A DNA stretch of 20,380 bases from positions 1 to 20,380 of the forward strand of contig JAKEIB010000074.1 of assembly GCA_022614705.1 (NCBI GenBank). Direction: 5' to 3'. Made by a program: the position numbers and the translations under genes. The notes beneath the pieces were generated by a model. That model did no database searches, had not been told where the DNA came from, and saw nothing but the letters and a program-made list of their open reading frames with translations. Origin of the DNA: Planctomycetota bacterium. GTDB lineage: Bacteria > Planctomycetota > Planctomycetia > Pirellulales > Lacipirellulaceae. Shown here one piece after another: positions 6,811 to 13,834 of this stretch; position 1 is the first letter of the stretch, and each line of letters begins with the position of its first letter.

Positions 6811-7947
6811 TCAGACGTCGCTGAACGCCTGCCATTGCCGATCATCGAGTCCGTACGCGAAGAGCCGCACCTCGCCTTCTCGCTTGGCGGGGGCCACGAG
6901 CAGCGCACTGATCTCAGGATGCGCCGCACAGTATCCGGCTACTTCCTCAGGCCCCATCACGTAGAAAGCAGTCGAAAGCGCATCGGCCTCTGCGGCGGTC
7001 GGGGCGATAACCGTCGCCGAGTACAGCCCTTCCGCCGGGCGACCCGTGCGTGGATCAAGGATGTGGCCATACTGCCGGCCGCGGCGAATGAAGAATTGTG
7101 TGCCGGAACCCGAGGTCGACATCGCTTGGTTGCGCAGAACAAACTCCGCCAACCGCTCGGCCGGACGAAGCGGATGACGTAGGCCAATGGTCCAACCGCC
7201 TGCCACTGCGGTACCCGGCTGATCGCCGCGCGCCAGCACGCTGCTCTTACCGCCATGGAGCAGATAGTCGTCGACGAGGTTCGTCGCGAGCAGCTCGGCC
7301 ATGCGATCGAGCGCGTAACCCTTGCCGATGCTATTAAGGTTCACCGAAATGCCCGGCCGGCGAAACTTGATAGTTCTTTTCAACGCGTCCAGTCCAATAT
7401 GCTGCATCCCCACGCGCTCGCGGGCCGCCGCGATGGCGGCATCGCTGGGTACCCGCCCCTCGCGTCGCGAGAATCCCCAGGCCTCAGACAGCGGACCACT
7501 CGTAATATCGAGCGCGCCGCCCGTCTCGCGATGCAATCGCTCGGCAAACTGGAAAACGGCGAATAATCGCGATTCCACTCGCACCGGCCGGTTCGCCGCC
7601 TCGCGGTTGATGCGGATTACTTCGCCGTCGTCGCGGTACACGGTCATCTGCGATTCGAGCGACTCCACCAAATCGAGCGCGGCGAACACGTGCTCCATCG
7701 AATCGTCGTCTCGCGACGCCGCCATCTGAACTTCGAACTCGCAAGCCATCGCCCGACGGCGAACGCTCACCAGGAACGAATCGCGGCCCATCTCGCCGCT
7801 GGTCCGCGGCACCAGGGAGGCATTCGGTGCGGCCGCGGATTGAGCAATCGGTGCGATGTCCTCCACGATGTCGGTCAGGCTGGCCAACTCCTGTGCGGTT
7901 GCCTGACCTTGTAGAAAACTGCGGCGGCTATGATGGGGCGCGCTCAT
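6811..7947 (-). CDS. apbE: ApbE-family FAD:protein FMN transferase
   Basis: ApbE attaches FMN covalently to threonine in flavoproteins such as NqrB/RnfG-type subunits, usually outside the cytoplasmic membrane and with Mg2+. The 378 residues contain the family signatures: MACEFEV at the core start, NSIGKGYALDRMAELL, HGGKSSVLARG, MSTSGSGTQFF, GHILDPRTGRP (flavin contact) and TAAEADALSTAFYVMG (metal site). The N-terminus has SRRSFLQG at 7-14, like a twin-arginine motif, but no hydrophobic core follows, so Tat export is doubtful. A linker of about 45 residues precedes the domain. ATG 7947 is preferred over the in-frame TTG 7953. There is no clear Shine-Dalgarno; TACAAT (7962-7957) lies nine bases upstream of the ATG. 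No Nqr/Rnf target gene is nearby. Confidence 0.9.
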   Translation of the reverse strand: MSAPHHSRRSFLQGQATAQELASLTDIVEDIAPIAQSAAAPNASLVPRTSGEMGRDSFLVSVRRRAMACEFEVQMAASRDDDSMEHVFAALDLVESLESQMTVYRDDGEVIRINREAANRPVRVESRLFAVFQFAERLHRETGGALDITSGPLSEAWGFSRREGRVPSDAAIAAARERVGMQHIGLDALKRTIKFRRPGISVNLNSIGKGYALDRMAELLATNLVDDYLLHGGKSSVLARGDQPGTAVAGGWTIGLRHPLRPAERLAEFVLRNQAMSTSGSGTQFFIRRGRQYGHILDPRTGRPAEGLYSATVIAPTAAEADALSTAFYVMGPEEVAGYCAAHPEISALLVAPAKREGEVRLFAYGLDDRQWQAFSDV

Positions 7948-8033
7948 CTTCAACTGATTGTACTACGGCGCATTTGGTCAAGATACTAGGCGGCTATCGC
8001 CTGCCGTATGACTGAGCCCTATACTGCGGGCAC

Positions 8034-8083
8034 GGGGACTGGCTCATTTTGCGCAGTCTTCGGAGCAAAATGTGCCTGTCCCC
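8034..8083. repeat. REP-like palindrome upstream of glmM
   Basis: Arms 8034-8052 (GGGGACTGGCTCATTTTGC) and 8065-8083 (GCAAAATGTGCCTGTCCCC) are inverted with 17 of 19 positions paired, around a 12-base loop. It lies 17 bases before the glmM ATG. The upstream in-frame extension of glmM (from 8008) would translate through it, which argues for the later start. Confidence 0.7.
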
Positions 8084-8100
8084 TTACGAGTCTTGTAGAC

Positions 8101-9495
8101 ATGACCGGCGAACCGATCATCAGCATTTCAGGGCTGCGCGGCATCGTGGGCGACACGTTGACGCCGGATGTCGCCCGTCGCTACGTGACCGCATTCACCG
8201 TAACCCTGCCCGCCGGGCCGGTTTTGATATCGCGCGACGGCCGGGCCAACGGCCGCCCGCTGGTCGAACCGGTTTCGGTCGGATTGTCGCAAGGCGGCGC
8301 CAGCATAGTACTCGATGCCGGCATCGCCGCCACGCCAACAACTGGCGTGCTAGTGCGACGTCACGGCTGTGTGGGTGGCGTGCAAATCAGCGCCAGTCAC
8401 AACCCGGCCGAGTACAACGGGCTAAAGCTTTTCTCGGCCGAGGGGAGAGTCGTTCCGGGCGATGTAGGGCAGAAAGTGCTTGAACGATTCAGGATGCAGG
8501 ATGCGCGATGCGGGATGCTGGGTACGCAACTTTCAGAATCCGGCATCCAACATCCAGCATCGAGTATCCAGCAACTGTCGGACACCACGTCCGCCCACCT
8601 CGCGCTCCTCGAACGCATTGTCGACGTCGACCGCATCCGCGCCCGCCGCTTTCGCGTGCTGCTCGACGCCAATCATGGATCGGGTAGCGTACTTGGCCAG
8701 CCGCTGTTGGAACGGCTAGGCTGCGACGTCGTGCTGCTTGGCGGCGCGCCAGACGGCCAGTTCGCGCATCCCCCAGAGCCGACGGCCGATTACCTTCGCG
8801 GTGTCCTGGCCGAAGTCACGCGCGCCGCGGCCGATATTGGCTTCTGCCAGGACCCAGACGCCGATCGACTCGCCATCATCGACGAGCGCGGTCGCTACAT
8901 CGGCGAGGAATACACGCTTGCATTATGTGTCGATCACGTCCTTCAGCACTCGCCCGGTCCGGTCGTCACCAATTGTTCGACCAGCCGAATGACGGAGGAC
9001 ATCGCGCGCAAATACGGCGTTCCATTCGTCCGATCCGCTGTCGGAGAGGCGAACGTGGTCGACGCGATGTTGCGCGAGGAAGCCGTGATCGGCGGCGAGG
9101 GAAACGGTGGCGTGATCGATCCGCGAGTCGGCCTGGTGCGCGACAGCTTCGTCGGAATGGCGCTTGTGCTGGCCGCGATGGCCGAGCGGAGCCTGCCGAT
9201 CAGCACGCTGGCCGACGAGCTGCCTCGCTACGCGATCCACAAATCGAAAGTGGACATGCCACGGGGAGCGATCGTCGCCGCGTTCAACGCGCTCGAGGAG
9301 CACTTCTCCAATGCCATGCCGAACCGCCTCGACGGTCTGCGGCTTGACTGGACCAATCGCGACGGCGGCAGCTGGCTCTTGGTTCGCGCCAGTAACACAG
9401 AGCCGATCGTGCGAATCATCGCCGAAGCGCGGACCGCCGACAATGCAAAACGCTTGTGCGACGTTGCGTCCGCCGTAATCGGCGCGACCAAATGA
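8101..9495 (+). CDS. glmM: Phosphoglucosamine mutase-type alpha-D-phosphohexomutase
   Basis: This 464-residue enzyme should interconvert hexose 1- and 6-phosphates; GlmM makes glucosamine-1-phosphate for UDP-GlcNAc. Seen in order: GLRGIVG (11-17), ISASHNP with catalytic Ser99, the metal loop DPDADR (251-256), the sugar loop GGEGNGGVI (331-339, closer to the archaeal GGEENGG type than to bacterial GE.SGH) and the phosphate loop RASNTEP near the C-terminus. ATG 8101 is chosen because the core begins at once and an upstream extension would cross a palindrome. Residues about 130-158 are encoded by an inserted heptad palindrome, in frame, in the variable linker between domains 1 and 2. Phosphomannomutase or phosphoglucomutase activity is possible instead. 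A GC hairpin follows the stop. Confidence 0.87.
   Translation: MTGEPIISISGLRGIVGDTLTPDVARRYVTAFTVTLPAGPVLISRDGRANGRPLVEPVSVGLSQGGASIVLDAGIAATPTTGVLVRRHGCVGGVQISASHNPAEYNGLKLFSAEGRVVPGDVGQKVLERFRMQDARCGMLGTQLSESGIQHPASSIQQLSDTTSAHLALLERIVDVDRIRARRFRVLLDANHGSGSVLGQPLLERLGCDVVLLGGAPDGQFAHPPEPTADYLRGVLAEVTRAAADIGFCQDPDADRLAIIDERGRYIGEEYTLALCVDHVLQHSPGPVVTNCSTSRMTEDIARKYGVPFVRSAVGEANVVDAMLREEAVIGGEGNGGVIDPRVGLVRDSFVGMALVLAAMAERSLPISTLADELPRYAIHKSKVDMPRGAIVAAFNALEEHFSNAMPNRLDGLRLDWTNRDGGSWLLVRASNTEPIVRIIAEARTADNAKRLCDVASAVIGATK
8490..8571. repeat. Heptad palindrome inserted in frame inside glmM
   Basis: The left arm repeats GATGC every 7 bp (8493, 8500, 8507, 8514; units AGGATGC, AGGATGC, GCGATGC, GGGATGC). 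The right arm (about 8541-8571) holds the opposite-strand heptads GGCATCC, AACATCC, AGCATCG, AGTATCC. About three quarters of the positions of 8490-8521 pair with 8540-8571, around a loop of about 18 bases. It has no stop in the glmM frame and encodes a polar peptide (residues 130-158). Confidence 0.75.
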
Positions 9496-9520
9496 ATTCG
9501 GCTGCGGTCGGCCACGCGGG

Positions 9521-9541
9521 CGGCGGGGTTCATCCCCGCCG
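9521..9541. terminator. GC hairpin between convergent glmM and pgk
   Basis: CGGCGGGG (9521-9528), loop TTCAT and CCCCGCCG (9534-9541) form a perfect 8-bp stem. It lies 25 bases after the glmM stop and directly abuts the pgk stop, so it can serve both strands. On the plus strand no T-tract follows. Confidence 0.6.
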
Positions 9542-10927
9542 TCAACTAGCCTTTTCCGCCGCCGCTCGCAGCGCCACCAGATACGGCACCGGCTGCACGC
9601 CCAGCGCGTTGAGCACGGTGCCGCCGGCGGTGAAGATGTGCGTGGCCCAATTATCCTCACCATATTTCTCGATCGCCGCGCCGCCTTCGCCGCCGCCGAC
9701 GTACACCTCGACGAGGTTTTCGGTCATCCGCTTGAGTTGCCCGATGAATCGACGCGTGCCCTCCGCGAATTTCGGGTCTTCGAATTTTCCGAAAACGCCG
9801 TTGTAGAACGCGACCGCGCCGTCGAGCTCCATGAATTCGCCCACGGCAAATTCGAACAGCTCGCTTGTTTTCGGACCGATATCGAGCTGCTGATCGCCCG
9901 GCTTGAGCTTTTCGACGACGCTGCCGTCTTGGATCACGAAATCGACCGGCAGGTAAAACTTGATGCCCTTTTTCGTTCCCTCGACGATCATTCGCTTGGC
10001 CTGCTCCACGCGATGGGGCGGAATGTAATACGGCTCGTCCTTGTTGGCCGGGTCTTCCGCGGTGCCGATGTTGAATTCGCGTCCCTCCAATTGGGCCAAT
10101 GCCTTGAGCAGCGCCATGGCCAACGAGCCGGCGGAAATCACACGGATGATCTTGCCGCGGCTGATCATCGCCTCGAGATCGTCGAGCTTGTCGATCTTCA
10201 GTCCGCTGAAGATCACCAGCTGCGAATCGAGGCAGCGCATCACCGGGCCGGAGAATTCTTCGGAGACATATTCACCTAAAACAGCGTGTTCCATCGCTGC
10301 CGGCACGACGACGCTCGACACATCCAAGCTGCCGGCCGAAAACGCTTCGAACACATAGTGCTTTGCCAGCTTTTCCGCGAATTCGTTCGCCAACTTGGCC
10401 AGCTTCGGGGCGAGTGTCGGCAGGTCGGCCGGCGATGCCTTCCAGAGGGCCGTTTCAATTTTGTACTTGCGGGTATTCTCGAGCATCAGGACGGCGCCCG
10501 GTTTCGCATCCGCAACTTGTTTCGCGGCCGCCGGGAAGATTGTCACGCCGGATTCGTCCAGCCACTCGCCGATGAGCGGCACGTCGCACTCGAGCAACTC
10601 GCCGAGCCGTTTGGCCACTTTCGCCAGTGAGCCCTCGGGCTTGCGGCCGATATGGCCAAAAATAATCTGCTTCCAACCGCGCTGCTGCCCGAACTTCAAA
10701 GTGTCCACCATCGAGCGTAGCCGAATGTCGCCGTCGCCGATTTTCTCGCCTGGCTTGGCGTCAACATCGCCGCGCACGAGCACGGGCGTCCCGCTGGGCA
10801 GCCTGTCCAACTGCGCCATGCCGGGAATCGCGCGGATATAGTCGGCCAGCGTGAGATCGGGGGCCGCGCCGCGGCCCGCCAGCAATGTCTCGCACCAACC
10901 GATCATTTCTCGTTCCGTGACGGCCAT
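9542..10927 (-). CDS. pgk: Divergent phosphoglycerate kinase family protein
   Basis: Phosphoglycerate kinase transfers phosphate between 1,3-bisphosphoglycerate and ADP in glycolysis. The fold is recognisable: PVLVRGDVDAKPG (usual VR.D.NVP), FGHIGRKPEG (usual SH.GRP.G), MLENTRKY (usual LLEN.R), SGLKIDKLDDLE (usual GGAKV.DKI), AFYNGVFGKFE (usual WNGP.GVFE), GGGEGGAA and HIFTAGGTVL (usual H.STGGGA.L). Departures are marked. The usual AFG.AHRAH.S loop reads AFSAGSLDVSS, so its substrate-binding His/Arg are lost, and the Asn of the first motif is Asp. At 461 residues it exceeds the usual ~390-400, with about 45 extra N-terminal residues. GAGGA (10939-10935) sets ATG 10927. It may be an altered-specificity paralogue rather than the glycolytic enzyme. 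Confidence 0.8.
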   Translation of the reverse strand: MAVTEREMIGWCETLLAGRGAAPDLTLADYIRAIPGMAQLDRLPSGTPVLVRGDVDAKPGEKIGDGDIRLRSMVDTLKFGQQRGWKQIIFGHIGRKPEGSLAKVAKRLGELLECDVPLIGEWLDESGVTIFPAAAKQVADAKPGAVLMLENTRKYKIETALWKASPADLPTLAPKLAKLANEFAEKLAKHYVFEAFSAGSLDVSSVVVPAAMEHAVLGEYVSEEFSGPVMRCLDSQLVIFSGLKIDKLDDLEAMISRGKIIRVISAGSLAMALLKALAQLEGREFNIGTAEDPANKDEPYYIPPHRVEQAKRMIVEGTKKGIKFYLPVDFVIQDGSVVEKLKPGDQQLDIGPKTSELFEFAVGEFMELDGAVAFYNGVFGKFEDPKFAEGTRRFIGQLKRMTENLVEVYVGGGEGGAAIEKYGEDNWATHIFTAGGTVLNALGVQPVPYLVALRAAAEKAS

Positions 10928-11043
10928 CGTGTTGTCCTCGGCAGGCAGGTTTGGTGTAATTGGTTTGGAACTTTAGCTGGCCTCTCTGAGGCCGGCCGTT
11001 GTTTGATGTAGCCGACGTCGATGAGTCCGGCCGCGTTCCGAAA

Positions 11044-11062
11044 CCGGGGTCGCAGACCCCGG
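11044..11062. repeat. 8-bp hairpin between the divergent pgk and LarA-like genes
   Basis: CCGGGGTC (11044-11051), loop GCA and GACCCCGG (11055-11062) form a perfect stem, bounded on the right by GGCTACAATT. It looks like a REP-type unit. A second hairpin, GGCCTC/GAGGCC (10979-10993), lies in the same gap. TACAAT at 11064-11069 could be a -10 box for the following gene, but no -35 is visible. Confidence 0.5.
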
Positions 11063-11112
11063 CTACAATTCTTCTGATTACTTCTCCGCGAATCATCCGC
11101 CCTGAGGCACGC

Positions 11113-12345
11113 TTGGTCAAGACACTCCATCCGATCGGCGAAATCTCCGCCAGCCTCAAGCTGGACGACGATCGAAGAGTGCGCTTAACGCGGGAAGGCA
11201 AGACAGCGAATGTACACAGCGACGAACCGGCCGCCAGTCCGGTTGCGCGGGTACGTCGTGCGCTGGACGCGCCCCTCGACTTTCCGCCACTCTCTGCCGC
11301 CACGGTGCCGGGCGATCGTGTGGCGATTGCGGTCGATGCGGACGTGCCGTGCGTTGGCGGCGTCGTGCGCGGCGCCGTGGAAGCGTTCCAGGGGGCCAGG
11401 ATCGATCCGGACGCGATTTCCATTGTGACGACCGACGCCGAGATTGGCCGACGTTGCCGCGCGGAATTTGCGGCGCAATCCGCTAAGTTGCCGCAGTTCG
11501 TCGTGCATGATCCGGATGACGAAGACAACCTGTGCCTCGTCGGCCTCACGAAACGGCACGAGCCGCTCGTCGTGAATCGCACGATCTTCGACGCCGACGT
11601 TGTACTGCCCATCGGCTGCGCGCGAGGCGATGCGGCCGGTGCATACGGAGGGCTGTTTCCGAATTTCTCGAACGCCGAGGCGATCGGCCGTTATCGAACG
11701 CCGGTGAACGTCTGCTCGCCCGACGACGTGGCGAAAAAGAGCACGAAGGTAGATGAGGCGGGCTGGTTGATCGGCGTTCTCATGACGTTGCAGGTCGTCC
11801 CCGGTACGGACGACACGGTCGCACACGTCGTGGCCGGCGAGCCGCAAGCCGTCGCCCGGCGATGTGAACAACTTTACCGCGAGTTGTGGATGCTCCGAAG
11901 TCCGCAACAAGTGAGTCTCGTGGTTGCGAACATCTCTGGCGGAGCCGAGGCGCAGAACTGGCAAAACGTCGGCCGAGCACTCGCGGCGGTCGAGCCTTTG
12001 CTCGGCGAGGGAGGCGCCGTCGCCATTTGTTCCAATTTGAAAAGTCCGCCGGGAGAGTCGCTTTCGCGACTACTTGGCAGCGACGACCTCGAGAAGACTG
12101 AACGTAAAATACTCCGCGATCACGGCGAAGACAGCGTCCCCGCCTGGCATTTGGCCCGGGCACTACAGCGCGGGCCGGTATACCTCCTCAGCCAATTGGA
12201 CGCCGAAACGGTGGAAGACCTTGGGTTCGCGCCCGTTGGCGACGTGAGCGAGCTCGCGCGGCTCGCAGGACGCCACGAAAGCTGCGCCGTGATCGACGAT
12301 TCGCAGCACGCAATGATCATCGTGGAAGGCGACGAGCGACTATGA
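11113..12345 (+). CDS. LarA-like (DUF2088) protein lacking the known catalytic residues
   Basis: LarA proteins are nickel-pincer-dependent racemases of 2-hydroxy acids. The N-terminal pattern is clear: VRRALDAPLDFPPLS (47-61), VPGDRVAIAVDADVP (65-79) and DPDAISIVT (98-106), as in LarA N-domains. The expected catalytic signatures are absent. The GTHR histidine region reads TTDAEIGRR, the PH...GG.K segment that binds the cofactor reads IGCARGDAAGAYGGLFP, and the following NH is missing. It is therefore probably not a nickel racemase. TTG 11113 with GAGG at 11104-11107 is the likely start (410 residues). The frame is open back to 10999 but crosses a palindrome. Its stop overlaps the next gene's ATG (ATGA), so it is translationally coupled to ygfZ. 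Function unknown. Confidence 0.72.
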   Translation: MVKTLHPIGEISASLKLDDDRRVRLTREGKTANVHSDEPAASPVARVRRALDAPLDFPPLSAATVPGDRVAIAVDADVPCVGGVVRGAVEAFQGARIDPDAISIVTTDAEIGRRCRAEFAAQSAKLPQFVVHDPDDEDNLCLVGLTKRHEPLVVNRTIFDADVVLPIGCARGDAAGAYGGLFPNFSNAEAIGRYRTPVNVCSPDDVAKKSTKVDEAGWLIGVLMTLQVVPGTDDTVAHVVAGEPQAVARRCEQLYRELWMLRSPQQVSLVVANISGGAEAQNWQNVGRALAAVEPLLGEGGAVAICSNLKSPPGESLSRLLGSDDLEKTERKILRDHGEDSVPAWHLARALQRGPVYLLSQLDAETVEDLGFAPVGDVSELARLAGRHESCAVIDDSQHAMIIVEGDERL

Positions 12346-13256
12346 CCCGTCATGCTACTTTCGAGCAGCAATATGATGCGCTGCGGCATGGCTGCGGCAT
12401 GGTGGTGTTGGAACATTGGTCCAGCGTCACACTCACCGGCGCTGATCGGAAGGCGTTTTTCAACAATTTCTGCACGAACGACGTCAAAATACTTACACCT
12501 GGCGAGAGTTGCGAAGCGTTTGTGACAAACGTGAAAGGCCGCATACTCGCTCACGGGCTCGTTAGCTGCCGGGAAAATGAGTTGGTGTTTCTCGGCACGC
12601 CGAACCAATCCCCGCGACTGATCGAACATCTCGACCGCTACGTGATTCGCGAAGATGTACAGCTGCGAGACACGACGGCTGAACGAAAGTACGTGCTGCT
12701 GTCCGGCCAAGCACCCGCCCTTTCAACTTCTGAGGGTCATTCGCTCGTCCCTTGGAATTTAATTGGCGGCGACAATGTCGGCATTCTGGAACTTTCATCA
12801 CACGCATTTGACGCTGCCGTGGGCCAGCTTGCCGATCGCGATTGGGTTGCCGTGGATTGGCACGTGTTCACGGCCGCGCGGATTGAGGCGGGCACACCAT
12901 TGTTTGGCGTCGACTTCGACGAGCATAACTTTCCCCAAGAGGTTGGACGCGACCGCGAGGCAATTAGTTTCACCAAGGGCTGCTACCTGGGCCAGGAGAC
13001 CGTCGCGCGAATCGACGCGCTGGGGCACGTGAACCAGAAGATCGTCGGAGTGCGATTCTTCGGAACCGACGTGCCTTCCGCCGGCGCCGAGCTTTCGAAG
13101 GATGGCGCGAAAGTCGGCGCGATAACAGCGGCGGCATTCTCGCCACGACTGGGCGCGCCATTGGCGTTGGCCATGGTGCGTCGCGAAGCAAACACGCCTG
13201 GTACTCGACTTGATTCGCCGGTCGGCAAATGCGAGGTGGTGGCACTACCCGTGTAA
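12342..13256 (+). CDS. ygfZ: YgfZ/GcvT-family folate-binding protein (Fe-S cluster maintenance)
   Basis: YgfZ-type proteins bind tetrahydrofolate and help assemble or repair some Fe-S enzymes in the cytoplasm. The 304 residues show the GcvT-like N-domain (LTGADRKAFFNNFCTNDVKIL, about 31-51), FVTNVKGRILAHGLV, and the diagnostic KGCYLGQE at 212-219 with conserved Cys214. The following VARIDALGHVNQKIVGVRF is also typical. ATG 12342 overlaps the stop of the LarA-like gene by 4 bp, so the two are co-transcribed and probably coupled. It ends 20 bases from the convergent hypothetical gene. The remote possibility of an aminomethyltransferase (GcvT) is disfavoured by length and by the KGCY.GQE motif. 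Confidence 0.9.
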   Translation: MTRHATFEQQYDALRHGCGMVVLEHWSSVTLTGADRKAFFNNFCTNDVKILTPGESCEAFVTNVKGRILAHGLVSCRENELVFLGTPNQSPRLIEHLDRYVIREDVQLRDTTAERKYVLLSGQAPALSTSEGHSLVPWNLIGGDNVGILELSSHAFDAAVGQLADRDWVAVDWHVFTAARIEAGTPLFGVDFDEHNFPQEVGRDREAISFTKGCYLGQETVARIDALGHVNQKIVGVRFFGTDVPSAGAELSKDGAKVGAITAAAFSPRLGAPLALAMVRREANTPGTRLDSPVGKCEVVALPV

Positions 13257-13276
13257 ACCGCCGGTGTGCAATTGGC

Positions 13277-13789
13277 TCAACCGCCCGACGAACGTTTTCG
13301 TTGTTCCGCGTGCGGCGAATTGGCGATCTTCGGAGCGCTTTGTCGTGCGAGCCAAAGCTTCAAACGGCCCACGACGTCAGTACCGGCCGGCACCTGGCCG
13401 ACAACGTTGTAACGGCCGTGGCTCAACTGGTTCGCCAATTCAACGAGCATTTCCTGCATTCGGGTGAGTACGCTGGTTTGCTCGGCGTCGGTCAGGTCAT
13501 GCCGTAGGAGTTGCACTTCGCCATGCTGCCTCACTCGCCGTAGTGAAGCCAACCGGCCCCGTACGGCTTTGAACAGCAGCCCGTTGCAATACGCGCGCCG
13601 CAATTCGCCGGCAGCGTTAAATTGGAATACCGGTTCGGCGCCGAAGAAAATGCTCGCGGCGCCATCGTGGCGAAAGCCGGCCGTGACGTGGACATCTTCG
13701 GGAGCATCGACCAACGAAAGCTCCACGCGCTCAACCAGCGCGGTAGCCTCGCGAAGCAGATCTTCCCGATCGGATTCTTGGCGGGCCAT
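13277..13789 (-). CDS. Conserved-looking hypothetical protein
   Basis: This 170-residue protein is soluble, with no signal peptide or membrane segment. The N-terminal third is helical and acidic (ESDREDLLREATALVERVEL). The middle has strand-rich segments (VTAGFRHDGAASIFFGAEPVFQFNAAGELRRAYCNGLLFKA). The C-terminal third has a long charged helix (LTDAEQTSVLTRMQEMLVELANQL) and ends VVGQVPAGTDVVGRLKLWLARQ. I recognise no enzyme motif. It impresses me as a family restricted to planctomycetes, but I cannot confirm that. ATG 13789 is chosen over GTG 13807 because a -10-like box sits six bases upstream. It follows the HD-GYP gene by 45 bases on the same strand. Confidence 0.7.
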   Translation of the reverse strand: MARQESDREDLLREATALVERVELSLVDAPEDVHVTAGFRHDGAASIFFGAEPVFQFNAAGELRRAYCNGLLFKAVRGRLASLRRVRQHGEVQLLRHDLTDAEQTSVLTRMQEMLVELANQLSHGRYNVVGQVPAGTDVVGRLKLWLARQSAPKIANSPHAEQRKRSSGG

Positions 13790-13795
13790 GCGGTC

Positions 13796-13804
13796 AGCAT
13801 ACCA
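13796..13804 (-). promoter_or_regulatory. Predicted extended -10 promoter giving a leaderless transcript
   Basis: On the minus strand TGG (13804-13802) then TATGCT (13801-13796) forms a TGn-extended -10 box. Six bases (GACCGC) then lead to ATG 13789, so the predicted start is the A of the ATG. The -35 region is poor. Confidence 0.4.
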
Positions 13805-13834
13805 CACGCCGGGGGCCAGTTGCGGCGCAGCGAA

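Noticed and set aside
7957..7981. Promoter for apbE (TTGACC with TACAAT)
   Set aside because: The spacer between the two boxes is only 13 bp, too short for a normal promoter.
8008..8100. Upstream in-frame extension of glmM
   Set aside because: It would translate a REP-like palindrome and adds residues unlike any GlmM N-terminus.
8490..8571. CRISPR array
   Set aside because: The units are 7 bp, contiguous, degenerate and inverted across the centre. There are no 20-40 bp repeats or spacers, and no cas genes.
8923..9663. 246-residue open frame on the minus strand across the glmM/pgk junction
   Set aside because: It is a shadow of glmM and the pgk 3' end, with biased composition and no motif.
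10999..11112. Upstream in-frame extension of the LarA-like protein
   Set aside because: It starts at a TTG without a ribosome-binding site and reads through a hairpin repeat. TTG 11113 has GAGG at good spacing.
10761..11612. 283-residue open frame on the minus strand
   Set aside because: It crosses the pgk start, the intergenic hairpins and the LarA-like gene in antisense. It is Ser/Thr/Arg-rich with no domain.
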